From Azolla caroliniana (taxonomy: Eukaryota > Polypodiophyta): DNA of 64,000 bases. Below the pieces are notes generated by a model. It ran no database searches, had not been told where the DNA came from, and saw only the letters and a program-made list of their open reading frames with translations. This document shows positions 9,109-20,556 of the stretch, in pieces (the stretch's first letter is position 1; each line of letters begins with the position of its first letter). The stretch lies in NCBI GenBank assembly GCA_043228905.1, contig JBHGNT010000010.1:5270001-5334000 (forward strand), in the 5' to 3' direction. Position numbers and translations under genes: made by a program.

Positions 9109-9547
9109 TGTCATGGCAAGACTCGAACCCATGACTTTATGCTACATGGGTCGAGCTCTTACCATTAGATTATGAATTGTATTTTGTAGGATATTATTTT
9201 CATTTATACTTTATCATAGAAAATTGATGTATATTCCAGATCTCTCTGGAACATTCTAGAAGCTTCAGGATTATTCCTAAAAACACTATAAAAGGAGGCA
9301 CAAGGCATTGTTTTGAACCAAATTGGTTCAACGCCAGTCTTAAGCCTCTTAGCCGCTTGTACTTATCTTTTCACATAATATATAGCTGCTGTCATCATCT
9401 CTCTCTCTCTCTCATTCTCGCTATCTCTCTCTCTCTCCTCTTCTCACTTCCTCTCTCGGGAATCTTACGCAGTCCCGTCCTCTTAGTACTAATAGTACTG
9501 CTGTTCTTAGTACTAATTCCATCTCTGTTTTAGTACTATTCCTGACA
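9109..9547 (+). repeat. Chromovirus 3' LTR
   Basis: This copy is 439 bp and collinear with the 5' LTR, with two substitutions seen: C/T near base 15 and T/C in the ATCTTTG/ATCTCTG block. It keeps the heat-shock element at 9249-9266 and the TATA box. The target duplication AGTGC follows directly. Confidence 0.93.
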
Positions 9548-12351
9548 AGTGCCACCGTCCACAAGTGGTTTTGCATGAATTAACGAAGGATCTGATCAGG
9601 TAATTGACCTGTTTAGATAGACGAAACTCCCAATTATATGTCAAGCTTGTGTATGCTCCCATAACTTGCCGGAGTATGTATGCACTTAGTTTCATGTTTT
9701 AATTGAGGGGTGTCGAAATGGAATTACGCTCATTTTGTTCTGAACTTGTAGTGCAAGTTCAACAGGTAGTGTCATTGTGAGAACAGAAACTCATCTAGGT
9801 TTTGAATGACCTCGATGCCTAGGAAAAAATGTAATTTTTTGAGGTCCAATACCTTGAACTTTTTTGAAAGCATCTCTTTTATTTTTGTGTCCCGATCAAG
9901 CTTTCTCCAATGATCACAAGGTCATCGACACTCAAGATAAATAAGAGTGGATTTCAAATATTGTTCTTAATATATATAGTGAAAGTCAATGTTGTGAAGA
10001 TACAATGTGATCTTCCAAAGATGGTTTTGAATATATATAGTGAAGGTCAATGTTGTCAGAGTCTATAGAGTGGTTTTTTCAATTGATAGACTACGTTTAG
10101 ATGTTGGCTTGATTCGGCACCAAGTGGTTGTAGCAAGGTAAAAGCATGGGATCACTAGAATTGTCACGGACACACCAACCGTGGACTAGGATAGGGCACG
10201 GATGATGGGGCTACGAGCAACGGGTAGTGAAATTAGAGCTAGAAGTGATGAGGTGAGAAACTCGGGAACTACAAAAGAGAATGAAGATAGAGATAAAGAT
10301 CAAGGAGGCAAGATGGGGCGAAACAAGAATACTAGATTGATGTGTCAACCATTGGTGTTGAATCCCTTGAAAGGGATCAAGGAGGTTACAAGTATTTATA
10401 CAACTTCTGAGATTGAATATCTCTAGAATATACTCTAGAAATATCTCTAGAATATACCCTTCTAGAATATATTAATGACTAAAATATTCTGATCTTGAAA
10501 TGTACTATACACTAGACTATAGAATACTAAAGCATTATACAAATGCATGCTCATATCAAAATGGTTGAGCATGAAATCTTGTTGATGTGAGGTTGTAGGT
10601 TCAATCCTAACCAACTATGTATTTCATGTCACTATACTGTGGACTATAAATGGTAATATTTTCATCCCCATAATACATGATATGTATCTTTAAGATTTTC
10701 CCACTAAAAATTAGCTATTAAAAAAACTATTTAGCTATGGTCATTTTAGCTACATGGTAGCTATAATAGTGTTTCCATTCACATGCTTTCAGCCAGCATG
10801 TAAACTTCTTCCTCAAGGTTGCCTTGGAGGAAATCATTCTTTATGTCCATTTGATGCAAGTGCCACCATTTTGCAAGAGCGCAATTATAGAGTCATCATG
10901 ACAATCATTTTTGCCACTGTGGCAAAAGTTTCCTCATCGCCTTGATCCAATGGGGATCTTGGGCAACTTCGGTTTAGGTCTATCTTCTTTATTTGTCGCA
11001 ACATTAATCATGAATGGATAATGATGCACCAAGTGCTCATTGTACCTGAACGTTACTCGTGAGTTCTTTGCTTGGATTGATTGAAGAAAGATTTTCTTTG
11101 GACACCGCTTGGGCTCTCTTTACTCCTAGTGTCCTCATTACATGCATATCATACTCATTACCGTGCCATATTGAGTGATTTGAGTAGGCACCCAAGGCCC
11201 TACTCTTGGCTCATGCTCAAGCATCCTGTCCTTTTTTTATTCTTTATGGATATCGTATACTTTGATTTCTCAACAATATCCAAGGTTCAGTTAATTGGAT
11301 TGAGCATGAATTCTCTAACCAAAATGGCACCCAACCTATCTTTTGCACTCTCTAGAGCCAAGTTGGATTTGTACATCTCAAGGACGACAGGGGGCACTGG
11401 TACCTGGGTGTACCATAGTGTTGCTTAATCAAATAGCACATCTCGAGTTACCTCCATGTGGTGGGGCTAAAAAACTTATACTCCTTTTGGTCAAGTGAGT
11501 AATTGACAAGAATCATCTTCCCCAACTTTAGATTGAGACTCCTCTTCTCGTATGATATATATCTGCACTTTTTCCATCTTGTGAAAAACTCCATGTGCAA
11601 AAGCTTCGGTTTTCTCCTAAATTCCTTAACATGAGGGGTCATGTTGTGGACACCTCAGTCATGCACCCATTGATGAAATACAAGGTCATTTATCGCTTGA
11701 TTTCCATGGTCATGACCTTGACACACATCTTTTGGAGTATCCAACATCTACCCGTAAGTTGTCAGTTTTCAATTCCATATGGTTCTCATTGACCATCGAC
11801 ATGGATTGTAGTAAAAAAAGCTCAAGCGGTTATCCCTTGTTGCTATATATGGTGATCCAAAAGGCGCCATACTTTTGTGCGAGCCATAAAGGTAGATCTA
11901 CACCATCTCCTCACTGTCATCAACTATGACATTGATGGAGCCGAGTCAATAGTACAAGTCTTTGATCTCGAGAGTCTGTTCTATCATGGACATATCAATG
12001 TACCAACATCAGAGTTCAAGCTTCCAAGGCATGGTTGAAGTTGTTGAAATTTTCCTCAATTTTTCTAAGTTCCGTTCCAGTCTTCTACACTCTACATGGC
12101 TCAACATGTGATCTTGCACAATGTTGTGAAGTAGTACATTACCTAACTTACAAGGTGTTGCAATGTCAAGTTGTCCAAGTTTTGCAAGATTGAGGATTGT
12201 TTCTTGGGCACTCTTGATATAACTCTAGTAATGTTTCTCGACTAGGTACTCGGGCATCTTCTAATCCCCAAGATGAATAATTATGCCTATCCAACTTCTT
12301 TGTTGTATGCACGCCAACCATTTTTCCATTCATTTTTCTAATTGAGCTCAA
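9548..12351 (-). pseudogene. Decayed Ty1-copia, gag to RT portion
   Basis: This is the 5' half of the copia element split by the chromovirus. Read on the minus strand, gag-like sequence starts near 12340 (KLDRHNYSSW) and continues to about 11760 (LGSINVIVDD, then a block like SFFDLQSM). An integrase C-terminal piece lies at 11642-11448 (KRSLNLKLGK, then a VFLGYS-like block). RT N-terminal sequence lies near 11040-10740 (FATVAKM, then HQMDIKNDFLQGNLEEEVYM-like), and RT C-terminal sequence at about 9970-9553 (SVDDLVIIGE, KVLDLKKLHFFLG and LTYN blocks). Stops and frameshifts are dense. Most of protease and integrase is not recognisable. No LTR was identified. Confidence 0.75.
10157..10640 (-). 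repeat. Possible solo LTR inside the copia remnant
   Basis: This AT-rich block interrupts the copia RT. In minus orientation it has a TATA-like GTATAAATAC near 10393, upstream TTCTAGA motifs repeated four times (about 10420-10470), and a tRNA-like stretch (10570-10605, GAGCATGAAATC...GGTTCAATCC on the plus strand) near its presumed 5' end. Its plus-strand left edge may be TGTCACGGAC at about 10157. Boundaries and a target duplication could not be fixed. It could instead be an unrelated insertion. Confidence 0.35.
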
Positions 12352-12948
12352 TTCCTAAGATTTTTTTCCTTGATGTATACCTTATCTACTCTCTTTTGAT
12401 TGGCTTGAAGTTTTGTGACCTTTATGTGTTAAAAAGTTTTGTGAAAAAAAGTTCTTTCACTTGTAATGAGAGGAGTTATTTGTTAAGATTACCAAAAATG
12501 AATGATGAAAGAGTATCGATGGTTTCATTATGAGAAAATGAAAGGGTAATCAATCTCAACATGTTTCAAGTAATGAGCTCTCTAGTTATGGTCTAATTGG
12601 GATTTAATACATTACCTTGCCTCAATTTGGGCCAAAGGATGTGTGAGAAAGGACAACATAGTTTTAGGTAAAGTGGGTGGCAAAAAATGAACGAGGGGCA
12701 TGTTGGGTGATGACACTAGGAGCATGGAGCCAAACCCCATTTGTATACAAAGTATGGAGCCATATCTCTTGGAGCATAGACACAAACCCCATTTATATAA
12801 AGAATATGAAGCCATATCTCGTGAAGCCATTGGAATGGAAGTTGTCTACATAAAAGAACTTGGAGTAGATGTTCCAAGAAAAGCACAACTGCTCATATTG
12901 ATCCTCTCTCTCTCTCTCTCTCTCTCTCTGACATCTACTCCTAACATG
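12352..12948. other. Intergenic stretch with a short tandem duplication and (CT)n
   Basis: No gene is seen. Around 12731-12822 a unit of about 50-60 bases occurs twice (CAAACCCCATTT...GGAGCCATATCTC). A (CT)14-type microsatellite at 12903-12930 sits immediately before the LINE-derived sequence. Confidence 0.5.
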
Positions 12949-15725
12949 TTTCAAGCCCATCTTTGCTCTCTTGATTCTTCCCTGCCTTTAGAGAACTTCA
13001 CAACAAAACTCACACACATGCTTCACTCAATAGCAATCCATAATGTCCCATACACGAAACACTCCAATCACAGTAGATTAGGCTCTATGCCAAAGAACAA
13101 GTGGTATGATGAGGATTGTCGAGACCTGTATAGCCAACTTAAAGTGTCGTGACTTACTGGTGCTATTTCCTCAGTACAGGCTCGCAAAGAGATGCGCAAG
13201 ATGACACGTCGTAAAAGACGAGCCTGGGAAGCGTCTCAATATTGGGAACTCTACTATGTCATGCTCATGAGTAGGGACTGCACCCTTGCATGGAAGAGAC
13301 TACAGGAGTTGAGACCACAAATACCCATCGAAGATCCCAACACTTGGCACACATATACAGAGAGACTCTACCATGTCCCGAACCAACCACCCATTCGAAT
13401 GCCTCCACACCTCGACCTACCATGGGGACACTTTTCACGACGTCTAGGGTCTCGAAGGTCATAAACGAACTACAACATAGGAAAGCCATGGGCCGCACAG
13501 GATTGCGGGCCAAATGCATCATATATGCTCGAGAGTTCCTAGCCCCTTATCTCACACTAATCTTCAACCGCGCCCTCACAAAGGGTTTTCCACCACAATG
13601 GACCATGAACACAGTGGCCCCTATATATAAAGGAGGGGACCCAATGAACCCAAATACATATAGGACCTTTATGATAGGTCATATGCTCGCTAAACTATAT
13701 GGTGCAGTAATGTAAGCAGAGCTCAACGATTATATGGAAACCTTAAGACTTCGAGCGCCTCAACATGCTGCTTTAGACGAGCCTTCTGCTATTGACCATA
13801 TCTTCACACTTAAATGCTTAATTGACCAGACGAAGGCTCACAAGAAGAAACTATATTGTTGTTTTGTGGACTTCCGCAAAACCTTTGACACAGTTCCTAG
13901 GGAGCAGTTGTTTGATAGGCTTAAAATCTTGGAGATACCAAATGACATGATATGGGCCGTCTATGCTCTATATGAGGAAGTCTCTAGGTGCATAAGATGT
14001 TGAGGTGGCCTATGTCATTGCTACACCAGCACCATTGGTGTAAAATAGGGATGCCCCCTATCACTGACTGTTTTTGGGATCTACATTGATGAGATCACTG
14101 ATTTTATTGCTCGTAAGGGAGGCAATGGAGTAGCCATTGGGGGTACGCAAGTTAGTCTCTTACTCTACGGAGGCGACATTGTCTTGCTCTCGGAGTCTGA
14201 ACACGACCTACAAAAGCGTCTTAATGCCCAAGATAACTTTTGCACACAACGAGGACTGGTAGTGAATCTAGCGAAAACCAAAGTCCTTATCTTTCATACA
14301 CTATCTCAAGTTAGGAGTAAATGTCACCTAATCCTCTCTCAGAAAACAATTGAGGTAGTTGGATCATATGTGCACTTTGGAGTCACCTTTAGTGCTCGGT
14401 CAGGTAAATTCTCGATGACCCAAGCAACCAAAGATAGGCTAACGACAAGGTATGCATCGCTCTCACTCTTCGAGAGACAATGCATACTTTCAAGAGCCAC
14501 GAACTAAGGGATGTCTCTTTGACTCATTAGTGACCCCTTCCCTCATGTATGCATTAGTAGTATGGGCTCTAGGTCTACCATCTTTTATGTGGACACAATT
14601 ATAGAGAGCTGTGGTGATGATGTTATCATGTCAACTCCGAAGTAAATCAATAGTACCACATGGCATTCTTAGAGCAAAGTTCAGTTTGCCCCCAATGTTA
14701 GTAGAAGCACTTTTCCAAGTGGTAGTTTTTATTCATTGGATACATAGCCAACCAGAAGATAGGATATCCCATCAAGCCCTTGAGGCATCTTAATCCCTAT
14801 ATGTGTCCGGGGACACTAGCTCTTGGTATAGCACTGTAGTCAGCTGGTTACTTGCAAATGGCATAGACATTAATAACCTACCTCCCCTCAAGTACAACCA
14901 TGGGACTGATCAAACTTTAATCTGTCATGAAGACCGTAATAAAATAATACACCAAGAAATATGACAAATTTACACCCGATATAAATGGATCACCCCACGA
15001 GAGCCACTCCCATCTAAAATGGTGTACTTAAGGAACACTTCTTGCACTTCTCTAAGTTAGGTTTTATTACACGACTAAAATATCTAGATACATTCTTATC
15101 AAATGCACTAAGGGTGGCCATTGGACAACTTAGGATATCATCTCAGCAACTTCAGATTGAGAATGGTCGTGCTAATAGAGTCCCTAGAGAGGAAAGACTA
15201 TGTAGGTTATGCCACATAGAGATAGAGGATGAGTATCACTTTACATGTAATTGTCCAACTTATGCCGAGATAAGAGCGAAATACCAAGACATACTAGGAC
15301 CCTCTCCCACCCTCTCCAAGCTATTAGATACCCTGGATATAAAGAGACTAGGTAGGTATATCTTAGAGCTAAAACGACATAGGGAGAATAAATTACAAAG
15401 TGTTAACCATAACCCTTTTAATATCCACCAACATGAAACTAATGTAATTTTTCAGGAACAAGGGGAGACAATAAAAGTGGACACACCTACGCCACTCGGC
15501 CTCTCTCTTGATGAAGCAGAAATGCAAAGAACAACCAAACGCCCTTGGATCTTGGGCTTCAAAGCAACTCAATGTGGAGTAAAAATGATTAAGAAGATAA
15601 GGGAACGTGAGCTACGCCACCTAGAAGCTATGGTTGGGGTACCTCTTACATTGGGACCACATGCCACATCCACATCGAAACCCTTTGACCTTCCGCTTCT
15701 TTTCGAGAGACTTGGATGGAAATGA
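12949..15725 (+). pseudogene. Decayed LINE (non-LTR retrotransposon) ORF2
   Basis: A series of plus-strand frames together spells a LINE polymerase. First is the linker between endonuclease and RT (NKWYDEDCRDLYSQLK), then RT blocks: a GLRAKCIIYA...LAPYLTLIFNRAL region with FPPQW and PIYKGGDP, then KLYCCFVDFRKTFDTVPR, then a catalytic box reading LLYGGDIVLL where FADD/YADD is expected. Next comes a GLVVNLAKTKVLIF block and a C-terminal finger-like CRLCHIEIEDEYHFTCNCP at about 15204-15270. At least four stops or frameshifts break it, and the endonuclease domain is missing, so this is a 5'-truncated dead copy. A poly(A) tail was not recognised; the sequence after the last stop ends in CTTT-rich repeats near 15905-15930. 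Confidence 0.8.
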
Positions 15726-17221
15726 AACTAGGCTTAGTACAAAGCCATTTCCTTATAGAACATGTTTTTTTTACTAGAACCATTTATTTTAAGCTCTATT
15801 TTATTTTATTTTTACTTTCGATGAATTAGTAAATACCCCATTTTTGTTGTACACCCATTGTCTCTTGGGCCAATTTTGGCCTTAGAAGACGTTAATATAT
15901 CATTCTTTCTTTGTTTCTTTCTATGGGTTGGGTTATGGCTATTTGTATGTATGCTTATCCATGCACTTTATATGTGGGGTTGGCCATGCTAAATTATTTG
16001 GAACTGTGCATCCCATTACTTGTTAAAAATGTACATTTCTTCATAAAGCTCCCCATCTTGTAGAAGAGTCGAACATTGTTGGGTCCGCTCTAGTCCATAT
16101 CTTTTTATAGTCTTATGGCAATCTATGGGATAGGGTTCTGCCTCATGGAGTGGATATTTGAACTTGGGTGGTCTCAAATGAATGAATTTGATGAGAAAAT
16201 GATATAATGAAATAACCAATGACATAATGAAACTTTATCAGGAATAGGACTCACAAAGATACAATGAGAGTATTACACACGTTAATGATATAATGATAAT
16301 TACCCTTTACGCCCCCTACACCACAAACTCATAAAAACCTAGATCACCAATTTGAAACGTCTAAAGTTGACACACATTGATTTGAAATTTTCATCAATTG
16401 GTTGTAAGTTATTCATTAACTAAATGAATTAATGAAGTTTAGATTCTCTATTAGGAAGCACCATATTGTTTACTTTATGTCTACGACATTCTCCATCCTT
16501 TTAATATATGTACCAATGACTCTACAAAATAGAAATGGAATTCATGAAAGTAAAATGAGAATTGATAATGTAAGACTAAGACATTTAAACACATATACAT
16601 TATGCAAATATCGACGTTGTGGGGTGATTCATCTCAAAAAATTCAAACTGATGATAAGGTTTGTCTTGTGAGGTCTATATTTCACATATATATGTGCAAA
16701 TATCTAGAGATATTGATTAGCGAGTTCTATGTGCAAATTTCATATATATTGACGAGTGCATGAGATTCTTCTTCTAACAATAATTTTGTAATTCAACTAA
16801 TGCCAAAATACATTTTCAGTATAATTTAGCACAAGAACCATTATTTAGGAATTGGGCACTCTATGTATAAAAGGAAAATATACAAAACAATATGTTTGAC
16901 AAGTCTATGATAATACCAAAGAAATATTTTGGGTGTGTACATGGATTTTCCCTTATTTTCAAGTTTTAGTTTATTATTTTACTGGTAAGCCACATATATT
17001 ATTATTTATAAATTATAACATAGTTAGGTTATAATTGTCGGTGGAATGGAAACATCTAGAGTAGTTGTGGAGTGGAGATTAATAGAACTATTAAAATACG
17101 AACACATGAAACAAGACACTACTAGACGAGCTCCATCATCTCATTGGAAAGGAGAGGTTGTGGAGTGAAAAAGACATATCGAGCCTTCTGCATCTCGAAG
17201 CTACTTTAATGGAGCTAACGA
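15726..17221. other. AT-rich intergenic DNA, no gene recognised
   Basis: Only short frames without family resemblance are present. Nothing repeated elsewhere in the window was noticed here. Confidence 0.5.
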
Positions 17222-17590
17222 GTGTTACCCGTATAGGTGCATGGGAGGGTTAAGGTGTAATGTGTATGGTGTGTAATGTGTAACATGAATGAGTGTGTGA
17301 GGATGAGTATGTGTATGAACACATGCACATTTGTGTGCATGTGTACAAAGGTGAGAAAGTGGGTAAGTAATGTAACTCCCTACTTGTCTCATTCTTTCTT
17401 TGTAACGGTTACCTCTTGTACTATATAAACCCCACCCATGGGGCATAATGTAGGAGCTTTTTCCCCTCTCATTTTACTGTCATTTCTTTGTTTCACTCTC
17501 CTTCTCTTTCCCTCACACGTAACCCCCCTTGGGAGGGGGGTGGAGCCATTCTAGGCTTTATCCCCCACCCATTAACGAGGTTCCATACTA
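17222..17590 (+). repeat. LTR-like dispersed repeat, copy 1
   Basis: The segment begins near TGTTACCCG, contains TG-rich sequence, a TATATAAACCCC box at about 17440, a CT-rich stretch and a terminal block CCTTGGGAGGGGGGTGGAGCC-like near 17530-17553. A related copy lies in reverse orientation at about 62862-63120, sharing the final block and a TTTAACCCCC promoter-like region. It may be a solo LTR or a terminal-repeat miniature element. Ends are approximate. Confidence 0.5.
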
Positions 17591-17669
17591 TAGCACCATT
17601 GCTTATTCCGCATGGATCTACACAACCATGTGAAGTCGCCACCTTCTATTTTTAAAAAGAGATGAGATT

Positions 17670-17860
17670 GCTTCTGAACACTTGGTCTCTCTCTCTCTCT
17701 CTATAGACCCAAACTCTTCAGAGGACATAGTGGATTTCCGACTACAAGGTTCTCTCAATTTAAATAAAGATCTTAAAGGTCATAACTTTCAATTATTGTC
17801 ATTGGTCGTGGGAAGGCGTGCTTGCCTTGTGATGAATCTTGGCCTCCATATTATGAATGA
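17670..17860 (+). pseudogene. P450 pseudogene fragment, haem-binding region
   Basis: The frame reads SLSIDPNS, then DLKGHNFQLLSLVVGRRACL, then VMNLGL. This aligns with exon 3 of the P450 at 150-2033 ([34 protein letters not shown]). The haem loop has lost the conserved PFG residues, and homology stops shortly after, so it is a dead fragment of a close relative. It lies on the opposite strand to the intact gene and directly follows the LTR-like repeat and a CT microsatellite. Confidence 0.8.
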
Positions 17861-18199
17861 ACTTGGAACTTATAAACTACAACAATTCATTATCTTATAT
17901 CAAAGGTCGTTGCTAGAAAGTGACTTGATTAGAGATCAGAGTGTATGATATTAACATCTATGTATTATCAATAAGTATTACTATAAATTATATATTGCAT
18001 GTAGTGGTAGTTGATTTGTCGTTTGCACCAAGAGGTGTTATTCTGATCAGGAGAATGATGTCACATGGCCTTAATATAGTGCATGGATTATGATCTGGTT
18101 ATTGGACTAGCATTTGCCAAAATTATTCACACATACTCAACCAAATTCCAATATTGTTGACAATTGTTGCTCCTTGCCACTAGGTCAAGGATGTTGACA

Positions 18200-19560
18200 G
18201 GAATTAAATGACTAGAACACATGCTATTGCTCACATGACATGTCCAAGAGAGACCAAAAGATCATGTACTCTTCCTTTGTTATGGATAATGCCCAGTCTT
18301 GGTTGCAAAGAGATGACTCGCCCTACAATATCATTAAACACCGAAATGTAGACTTTCTAGAGTCAATCTGCTAGCCACGTTTCAAACTCCATATCCAAGT
18401 TTTGTTATCACAAAATCTTAAAAAACTTTAGAGGCGCCTCACAAATATGGTAGAATCCATTTCATTGCTTGCCAAGTATCTTTCTATGATTAGACAGAAA
18501 ATGAATTAAGACACCAAATTCATGATCAATGTCAAGCCTCATGCACACTTTAGCATACAACAAATTGAGAAGTCCAAGAAAATGTGGTATATGTCTCATT
18601 TCTTCTTGACCTTTCTCATTTGTAGGGCACTATTCATACAAAGTTTAAAGTGACCAATGACTAGAGCATTGATTGAATCTCTCACGAACTTTTTGAATGT
18701 GTTTTTCTGACATAGCCAAAAGTTTCTTATTTGCTCTATTCTTGGTTATCTTCGTACCAAGGATTCACTTAGTTGGTTTGAAGTTCTTTATAGCAAAATA
18801 TTTCTTAAGATCTCTCTTCAATTTCTCAATTTGGTTGGTATCTTGACAACCAACTAACATCTCATTTGCATACAAGAGTAGAATGATGAGATCACCATCG
18901 GACAATATCGTGAAGAACACACAATGGTTTGAGCTAGTCTTGTTGTACCTATGTTCTAACATAAATGAGTCAATGTCTAAGACAATATAACGTCACCTTT
19001 AGCCCACACACAAGGTTTTCTTTTCCTTTGACTCGAAACCCCACATGTTGTTATTTAGTAAATTTCTTCTTTCAAATCATCATGAAGGAAAGTGGTCCTC
19101 ATATCTGTTGGCATTCCCTTCAATATCTAGTTGTTTAATTTCTAGATTTAAATTGGTTGCAATCCCAAATGCAACACTGATTGAAGATTGCTTGGCAATT
19201 GATGAGAATATTTCCTCGAAACAACACCCTTTCTTGATTGAACCCCTTCATAACTAATATTCCCTTGTATGATGCTTGTAAGCAATGTTCTTCAATCTTG
19301 AGCATGTAAACCAATTGTTTTTTATAACTTTTCTACCATTAGGTAGGTTTATCAAGTTGTACATGTGATTATCTTGGAAGACTTTCCCTTATTAGTGAAG
19401 ACCTCAAACCATGTGTTTATTTGATCATGGATCATAGTTTGTCTAAAGATCTCTAGGTATCCAAAAGTGAAATCTGATAATTCACTCGTCTTTAGATCTT
19501 GTAAATTCTGATCCTCAAGGAATACTACATTATTGCTTCTTATAACCTTTTTATTTGTTG
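18200..19560 (-). pseudogene. Decayed Ty1-copia pol fragment
   Basis: Minus-strand reading gives a LVMKGFNQ...NLEIKQLDIEGN block (RT start, about 19260-19100), then YNKTSSNHCVFF, then DGDLIILLLYANEMLVG (catalytic YVDD now YANE), KYFAIKNFKPTK and, after a frameshift, remnants like KGQEEMRHIP and LDIDHEFGVLIHFLSN. This is RT into early RNase H of a copia element related to the Tork-type copy at 28-33 kb. It has many stops and no LTR. Confidence 0.7.
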
Positions 19561-19657
19561 GGTCATATAATGGGAGCCAAACCCTTCAGGACCATATCCG
19601 AAGAAGATAAATGGTTTGCACTTGTATCACGCTTGGATCTTTCCTCTTTTACGATGT

Positions 19658-20210
19658 TGTTGAGCGGGCAAGCTTAGCCGTATCCGGATCGGCTCACTAA
19701 GCCAGAGTTGGATCATATCTGGATCGGTATCCAAATCATATCTGGAATGAAGGGGCTGAATTGGTATCCGGAACTAGTAGTCGGATGGTAGTCCGGGTCA
19801 ATATGAACTGGTAGGCCATTAGAGGCCTATGAATCTTAGCCTAGTACGTAGGCATATTTCTTGGAGTTAGTGTAAGTCGTTTGTATGAGCATTGAAGTAC
19901 ATGTCAGTACTTCTGTCATTTGTTTTCAGGACTTGTATAAAAAGTGTTTTGTAGGACATTTGTATGTACAAAGTGTTGTTATATTGAAATGAGTCTATGT
20001 TCTACTCTCTTTGTCTCTCCCGCGTATTGTGTATTTTCAAGCTTCCATGCCGTACAAAGAGGGAAGCTCATGAACGTGTTCCACGTCTTGACAATAACAA
20101 AGAACCTCGTGTTGGTTGGATAGATCGTCGACTAGGGGATGCAAGTACGGCTCACGCATTTTGGGTGGTTCATCGAGGAAGAGGGCTAAGTCGGTTCCTT
20201 CGTGTCGGTG
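19658..20210 (+). repeat. Plus-strand LTR fused to a pre-integrase fragment
   Basis: The LTR starts TGTTGAGCGGGC, has ATTGAAGTACATG and GACTTGTATAAAAAG blocks (TATA) and a CTCTCCCGCGTA block, and ends near AGCTTCCA at 20047. It is immediately followed by sequence coding KLMNVFHVLTITKNLV, then VGQIVDQGMQV, the copia gag-pre-integrase region, which elsewhere in the same family lies some 1.2 kb inside the 5' LTR. The gag and primer site are therefore deleted. Compare minus-strand 24960-24790, which is nearly the same sequence. Confidence 0.75.
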
Positions 20211-20556
20211 TCAACATCCGATTCCTTCTTGTCCCCTTGGCCTTCAATAGATCTGGCTCCTCCGAATCAAACTGTTGAAATGCATTGGCTGCCTCCGATT
20301 CGTTCCCGCTCTTGTCCGAGTTGGTTGTCTCCAACCCGTCTTCGATCTTCAGGCCCTTCATAACATCGAACCGTGTCCATGTCTTGGCCTTCTTCTTTTG
20401 GTTGGCTATGTCCTTCTTGACTCTACCATTGTCGCTGCTTGTTCCGACTCTTTCAAATGTGCCGACTTCTTCAGTCAGCTTTCTTTTTCCTCTTGTCTTC
20501 CTCTGTTTCAATTTTTTCCTCTCCGACTGCTTCTCTAGTGTCATTACCTGTTCCAA
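20190..20556 (-). pseudogene. Copia 3' hydrophilic tail after RNase H
   Basis: A charged frame of about 120 codons (SERKKLKQRKTRGKRK, TWTRFDVMKGLKIEDGLE, TNSDKSGNE, TRRNR) follows the RNase H end on the minus strand. It matches the tail of the related copy at 61350-61970 (TWSDVVKGLRPVDESEN, TDSDKSWNE, RRNRR). No enzyme motif is visible. The function is unknown; it could be a nucleic-acid-binding C-terminal extension or a separate small ORF. It has no ATG of its own with clear context. Confidence 0.6.

Larger units (their letters stand above)
3864..9547 (+). mobile_element. Complete Ty3 chromovirus, sushi/Tf1-like, recently inserted
   Basis: Two 439-bp LTRs start TGTCATGG and end CCTGACA. They bracket gag, protease and pol, and the pol ends in a chromodomain. 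The flanks carry a perfect 5-bp target duplication (AGTGC at 3859-3863 and 9548-9552). I count two differences between the LTRs, so insertion was recent. The host site is a decayed copia element in the opposite orientation. Gag and pol read more like the sushi/Tf1 group of fungi and animals (blocks such as RFRGFLNQ, RVGLIGTLLSGSALAW and HRPYDCPIDL) than like the common seed-plant chromoviruses; this placement is from memory of the families. The pol reading frame has no stop over 1,048 codons, so the element may still be active. Confidence 0.92.

Noticed and set aside
10570-10640. Functional tRNA gene
   Set aside because: A- and B-box-like parts exist but acceptor and anticodon arms do not pair convincingly; at most a tRNA-derived repeat.
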